Positions 60,589-64,000 of a DNA stretch of 64,000 nucleotides are shown one piece after another (the first letter of the stretch is position 1; each line of letters opens with the position of its first letter). This DNA comes from Streptomyces sp. CB02923 (GTDB taxonomy: Bacteria > Actinomycetota > Actinomycetes > Streptomycetales > Streptomycetaceae), in NCBI RefSeq assembly GCF_001905005.1, contig NZ_LWKZ01000012.1:487061-551060 (forward strand), read 5' to 3'. Under the pieces are notes generated by a model, which was not told the DNA's origin, ran no database searches, and was given only the letters and a program-made list of their open reading frames with translations. Made by a program: the position numbers and the translations under genes.

Positions 60589-61467
60589 ATGACCGCCACC
60601 ATGCCGGAGAGAACAGGGCCCGCGCGGACCGACGGCGACGTCAGGCGCGGCGAGCTGGCCGCCTTCCTGCGCAGCCGCCGTGAGCGGATCACCCCGGAGC
60701 AGGCCGGTCTGCCGCGCGGCGCCCGCCGCCGTACGCCGGGCCTGCGCCGTGAGGAGGTCGCCCACCTCTCCGCCGTCGGTGTTACGTGGTACACGTGGCT
60801 TGAGCAGGCGAGGGACATCAAGGTCTCACCGCAGGTGCTGGACGCCGTGGCCCGCGCGCTCCAGATGGACCGGGCCGAGCGCGGCCACCTCTTCGCACTG
60901 GCAGGCGTGACCGACCCGGTGCGGGGCAGCGAGTGCACGACCGTGACACCGGCGATGCGGCAGATGCTCGACCGGCTCACCCCGTTCCCCGCCGTCGTCC
61001 AGAACAGCCGGTTCGACATCCTCGCGTACAACAGCACCTACGGGCGGCTGCTGTGCGACCTGGACGCGCTGCCGGAGGAGGACCGCAACTGCCTGTGGCT
61101 GGCGTTCACCCACGAGGAGTGGCGGGCGAGCCTGGTGGACCTGGACGACACGCTGCGCGTGATGGCGGCCAAGTTCCGCGCCTCCATGGCGGGCCATGTC
61201 GCCGAACCGCCCTGGAAGGCGATGGTGGCGCGGCTGGCGGCGGCCTCGGCGGAGTTCCGCGAGATCTGGGCGCGCCAGGAGGTCGTACGGCCGGTGAGCC
61301 AGTCCAAGTGGTTCCGCCAGAAGGACGTCGGCCTGCTGCGGCTGTCCTCCACCGGGCTGTGGACCGGCCCCGGCCACGGCCCGAAGATGCTCACCTACAC
61401 GCCCGACGACGAGGAGTCGCGCGAGCGCCTGGAGCAGCTTCAGGCCCTGATCCGCGCCGAGGGCTGA
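60589..61467 (+). CDS. MmyB-like XRE-family transcriptional regulator
   Basis: A 292-residue regulator with the same plan as the one at 27195: RRRTPGLRREEVAHLSAVGV and WYTWLEQARDIKVSPQVLDA in the helix-turn-helix region, then an MmyB ligand domain (FPAVVQNSRFDILAYNSTYG). It sits between two DHA2 pumps, divergent from one and convergent with the other (28-nt overlap). ATG 60589 has only a weak ribosome site. Confidence 0.9.
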   Translation: MTATMPERTGPARTDGDVRRGELAAFLRSRRERITPEQAGLPRGARRRTPGLRREEVAHLSAVGVTWYTWLEQARDIKVSPQVLDAVARALQMDRAERGHLFALAGVTDPVRGSECTTVTPAMRQMLDRLTPFPAVVQNSRFDILAYNSTYGRLLCDLDALPEEDRNCLWLAFTHEEWRASLVDLDDTLRVMAAKFRASMAGHVAEPPWKAMVARLAAASAEFREIWARQEVVRPVSQSKWFRQKDVGLLRLSSTGLWTGPGHGPKMLTYTPDDEESRERLEQLQALIRAEG

Positions 61468-62927
61468 TCGCCGGAGTCGCGCGGCGGGGCCTGCCCGTCG
61501 TCCCGCGCGGACTTCTCCAGCCGTTCCGCGGTGCGGCGTGCGGTGCCCTGCGCCCAGCGGCCGGTGGTCAGCGCGCCCAGCAGCAGGACGGCCGCGCCGC
61601 ACCCGGCGATGATCCACCAGGCGGGGCGGCTCGCCTCGACGAACCGGCTGCCGGTGGCGGCGGCGCGGGTGCCGCTGGCCAGTACGGCGCCGATCACCGC
61701 GACCCCCAGCGATCCGCCCACCTGGCGGCTGGTGGAGGCGACGGCCGCGGCCACGCCCGCCTGCGTACGGGGCATCCCGGAGACGGCGGTGTTGGTGATG
61801 GGCGCGTTGACCAGGCCGAAACCGATGCCGAAGAGCACGTACCCGGTGAAGAGCAGCGGAGTGTTCGCCTCCGCCTCGAAGCCCGCGAACAGCACCCCGC
61901 TGGCCGCCATCGCCAGCCCGGCCAGCAGCAGCGGCAGCCGCGGGCCCACCGAGCCGACCAGCCGCCCGGACAGCGGCGCGAAGACCAGCGTCATGCCCGC
62001 CATCGGCAGCATGTAGAGCCCCGCGTCCAGGGCGGACAGGCCCCGGACGTCCTGGAGGTAGAGCGTGTTGACGAAGAGGAAGCCGCTGAGCGCGGCGAAC
62101 GCGCAGACCGCCACGACCGTCGCCCCGCTGAACGGCGCGCTGTGGAAGAACCGCAGGTCGATCAGCGGTTCGTCGCGGCGCCGCTCGTACAGCAGCAGTC
62201 CGGCGAGCGCGGCGACGGCGGCTGCGGCGAAGCCGAGGATCAGCGGCGAGGTCCAGCCGGCCGCCGGGGCCTCGATGATCGCGTACGTCAGCGCGCCGAG
62301 CAGCACGATCACCAGCAGCTGGCCGACCGGATCGACCCGGCGCGGCCTGGGCGCGCGGGACTCCGGCACGTACCGCATGGTCAGGAACAGCGCGAGCGCG
62401 CCGATGGGGACGTTGATCCAGAAGATCGCGCGCCAGTCGACGGTCTGCACCAGCAGCCCGCCCACGATCGGTCCGGCCGCCATGCTGATGCCGACCACGC
62501 CGCCCCACACGCCGATCGCGCGGGCCCGCTCCTTCGGTTCGGTGAAGGTGTTGGTGATGATCGACATGGCGACGGGGTTGAGCATCGAGCCGCCGACGGC
62601 CTGCACCATGCGGAACGCCACCAGGCACTCCAGGTTCGGCGCCAGACTGCACAGCAGCGAGCCGAGCGAGAAGACCACCAGGCCCGCCTGGAAGACCCGG
62701 CGGCGGCCGAGCCGGTCGGCGGTGGAGCCGGCCAGCATCAGCAGCGACGCGAGGACCAGGGTGTAGGCGTCGATCGTCCACTGCATCCCGGAGACCGTGG
62801 TGTCCAGGTCCTTCTGCATGGACGGCAGGGCGACGTTCAGGACGGTGTTGTCGAGGCTGACGATCAGCAGGCTCATGCAGCAGATCGCCAGAACGAGCAG
62901 GCGCCGACGACGGCCGGGTTCAGGCAT
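61440..62927 (-). CDS. DHA2-type MFS multidrug transporter (EmrB/QacA-like)
   Basis: A 495-residue 14-helix pump (LLIVSLDNTVLNVALPSMQK in helix 1; AGSTADRLGRRRVFQAG in the first loop; RMVQAVGGSMLNPVAMSII in helix 5). It resembles QacA/EmrB efflux proteins. It is convergent with the MmyB-type regulator, and its 5' side faces dusB across 113 nt. No operator is obvious in that gap. Confidence 0.9.
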   Translation of the reverse strand: MPEPGRRRRLLVLAICCMSLLIVSLDNTVLNVALPSMQKDLDTTVSGMQWTIDAYTLVLASLLMLAGSTADRLGRRRVFQAGLVVFSLGSLLCSLAPNLECLVAFRMVQAVGGSMLNPVAMSIITNTFTEPKERARAIGVWGGVVGISMAAGPIVGGLLVQTVDWRAIFWINVPIGALALFLTMRYVPESRAPRPRRVDPVGQLLVIVLLGALTYAIIEAPAAGWTSPLILGFAAAAVAALAGLLLYERRRDEPLIDLRFFHSAPFSGATVVAVCAFAALSGFLFVNTLYLQDVRGLSALDAGLYMLPMAGMTLVFAPLSGRLVGSVGPRLPLLLAGLAMAASGVLFAGFEAEANTPLLFTGYVLFGIGFGLVNAPITNTAVSGMPRTQAGVAAAVASTSRQVGGSLGVAVIGAVLASGTRAAATGSRFVEASRPAWWIIAGCGAAVLLLGALTTGRWAQGTARRTAERLEKSARDDGQAPPRDSGDQPSARIRA

Positions 62928-63040
62928 AGATGAACGTTACAACGAGTGGGGACGGACGACCCTGGCGAGGTCGCCGGGCGGGTGCGCGACAATGGGAGGT
63001 CGCCTCTCCTCCCGCCGACCCCGAAGGAAACCCGCTCCTC

Positions 63041-64000
63041 ATGACTCAGCTGCAGATCGGCCCGCACGCGGTGCAGCCGCCCGTGGTCCTCGCGCCGATG
63101 GCCGGGATCACCAACGCCCCCTTCCGGACCCTGTGCCGGGAGTTCTCGGGCGGCAAGGGCCTGTTCGTCAGCGAAATGATCACGACGCGGGCGCTGGTCG
63201 AGCGCAACGAGAAGACCATGCAGCTGATCCACTTCGACGAGACGGAGAAGCCGCGCTCCATCCAGCTCTACGGCGTCGACCCGGACACCGTCGGCAAGGC
63301 CGTCCGCATGATCGCCGAAGAGGACCTGGCCGACCACATCGACCTGAACTTCGGCTGCCCGGTGCCGAAGGTGACCCGCAAGGGCGGCGGCTCGGCTCTC
63401 CCGTACAAGCGCCACCTGCTGCGTTCCATCCTGCGCGAGGCGGTGACCCACGCGGGCGACCTGCCGGTCACGATGAAGATGCGCAAGGGCATCGACGACG
63501 ACCACATCACCTACCTCGACGCGGGCCGGATCGCGGTCGAGGAGGGCGTCACGGCCATCGCGCTGCACGGCCGGACCGCGGCCCAGCACTACGGCGGCAC
63601 GGCGGACTGGGACGCCATCGCACGCCTGAAGGAGGCCGTGCCGGAGATCCCGGTGCTGGGCAACGGGGACATCTGGTCGGCGGACGACGCGCTGCGGATG
63701 GTGCGCGAGACCGGCTGTGACGGTGTGGTCGTGGGGCGCGGCTGCCTGGGTCGGCCGTGGCTGTTCGGCGACCTGGTGGCCGCCTTCGAGGGCACGGGTA
63801 CGTACGCGAAGCCCACCTTCAAGGAGGTCGCGGCCGTGATGCTGCGGCACGCCACGCTGCTGGGGGAGTGGATCGGGGACGAGGCGCGCGGTGTCATCGA
63901 CTTCCGCAAGCACGTCGCCTGGTACACGAAGGGCTTCGCGATCGGCTCGGAGTCGCGCAAGAAGCTGGCAATCGCCTCGTCGCTGGACGAACTGGATGCT
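63041..64000 (+). CDS. dusB: tRNA-dihydrouridine synthase DusB, 3' partial
   Basis: The first 320 residues of a Dus-family flavoenzyme that reduces uridine to dihydrouridine in tRNA. The FMN-binding start LAPMAGITNAPFR, the catalytic Cys106 in DLNFGCPVPKV, the substrate-binding KMRKGIDDDH, LHGRTAAQHYGG and the phosphate loop GNGDIWSAD plus GRGCLGRPW are present. The frame runs through the window end without a stop, so the C-terminus is missing. ATG 63041 has AAGGAAA upstream. Confidence 0.95.
   Translation, partial: MTQLQIGPHAVQPPVVLAPMAGITNAPFRTLCREFSGGKGLFVSEMITTRALVERNEKTMQLIHFDETEKPRSIQLYGVDPDTVGKAVRMIAEEDLADHIDLNFGCPVPKVTRKGGGSALPYKRHLLRSILREAVTHAGDLPVTMKMRKGIDDDHITYLDAGRIAVEEGVTAIALHGRTAAQHYGGTADWDAIARLKEAVPEIPVLGNGDIWSADDALRMVRETGCDGVVVGRGCLGRPWLFGDLVAAFEGTGTYAKPTFKEVAAVMLRHATLLGEWIGDEARGVIDFRKHVAWYTKGFAIGSESRKKLAIASSLDELDA

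Noticed and set aside
60933..62933. A 666-codon plus-strand open frame
   Set aside because: Shadow of the DHA2 pump and MmyB-type genes, with low-complexity Arg/Gly/Ala composition.

Overview
The window is very GC-rich actinobacterial chromosome, almost certainly Streptomyces. Supporting signs are the codon bias, frequent GTG starts, the CIRCE-controlled hrcA-dnaJ pair, mycothiol-dependent enzymes, and the core genes hemW, hrcA, dnaJ, rsmE, rnz, phoH, ybeY, era, leuA, recO, uppS, zur, znuACB, glyS and dusB. It opens inside a SpoIIE-type phosphatase gene and closes inside dusB. I saw no rRNA, tRNA, CRISPR array or transposase.

Layout. 1-9.5 kb: phosphatase, hemW, a Uma2-family gene, DUF3097 and MBL-fold genes, then hrcA-dnaJ under a perfect CIRCE element, a nitronate monooxygenase-like gene and rsmE. 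9.5-19.2 kb: OsmC peroxiredoxin, a His/Asp-rich lipoprotein, HIT protein, ribonuclease Z-like hydrolase, secreted HAD phosphatase, an enolase-superfamily dehydratase, a mycothiol-dependent formaldehyde detoxification pair, and a divergent GH4 glycosidase/PfkB kinase pair. 19.5-22.4 kb: phoH-ybeY-CBS-domain protein, normally followed closely by a deaminase-like gene and era. Here that core run is broken twice. The first insert (22.3-28.1 kb) carries MFS/AraC, DHA2 efflux/MmyB-type regulator and an FG-GAP protein. The second (28.6-36.05 kb) is a compact set of acyl-AMP ligase, FOXRED2-like flavoprotein, FMN alpha-hydroxy-acid dehydrogenase, divergent P450 and CPA2 antiporter. Its oxidoreductase genes overlap by 4 nt each. 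I think this is a small specialised-metabolite or redox system and the best candidate for something undescribed.

36-44 kb: era, an MFS/GH1 operon with a probable leaderless promoter, an operon with a WXG100-alpha/beta-hydrolase protein, its small helical partner and a lipoprotein, and a protealysin-like protease with its emfourin-type inhibitor. 44-54 kb: a leucine-rich leader peptide with alternative hairpins ahead of leuA, then TerB-like, recO, uppS, and the zinc module zur-znuB-znuC-znuA with two Zur-box-like palindromes over a probable leaderless znuA promoter, then glyS. 54-64 kb: a two-component system, a second Uma2 gene, TetR/aldo-keto reductase with a perfect palindromic operator, and a second MmyB/DHA2 module with its own palindrome.

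A recurring feature is short imperfect tandem repeats (13-39 nt units) beginning at or just after stop codons (dnaJ, pfkB, P450, era, terB-like, glyS, DHA2 pump), suggesting local duplication at 3' ends.
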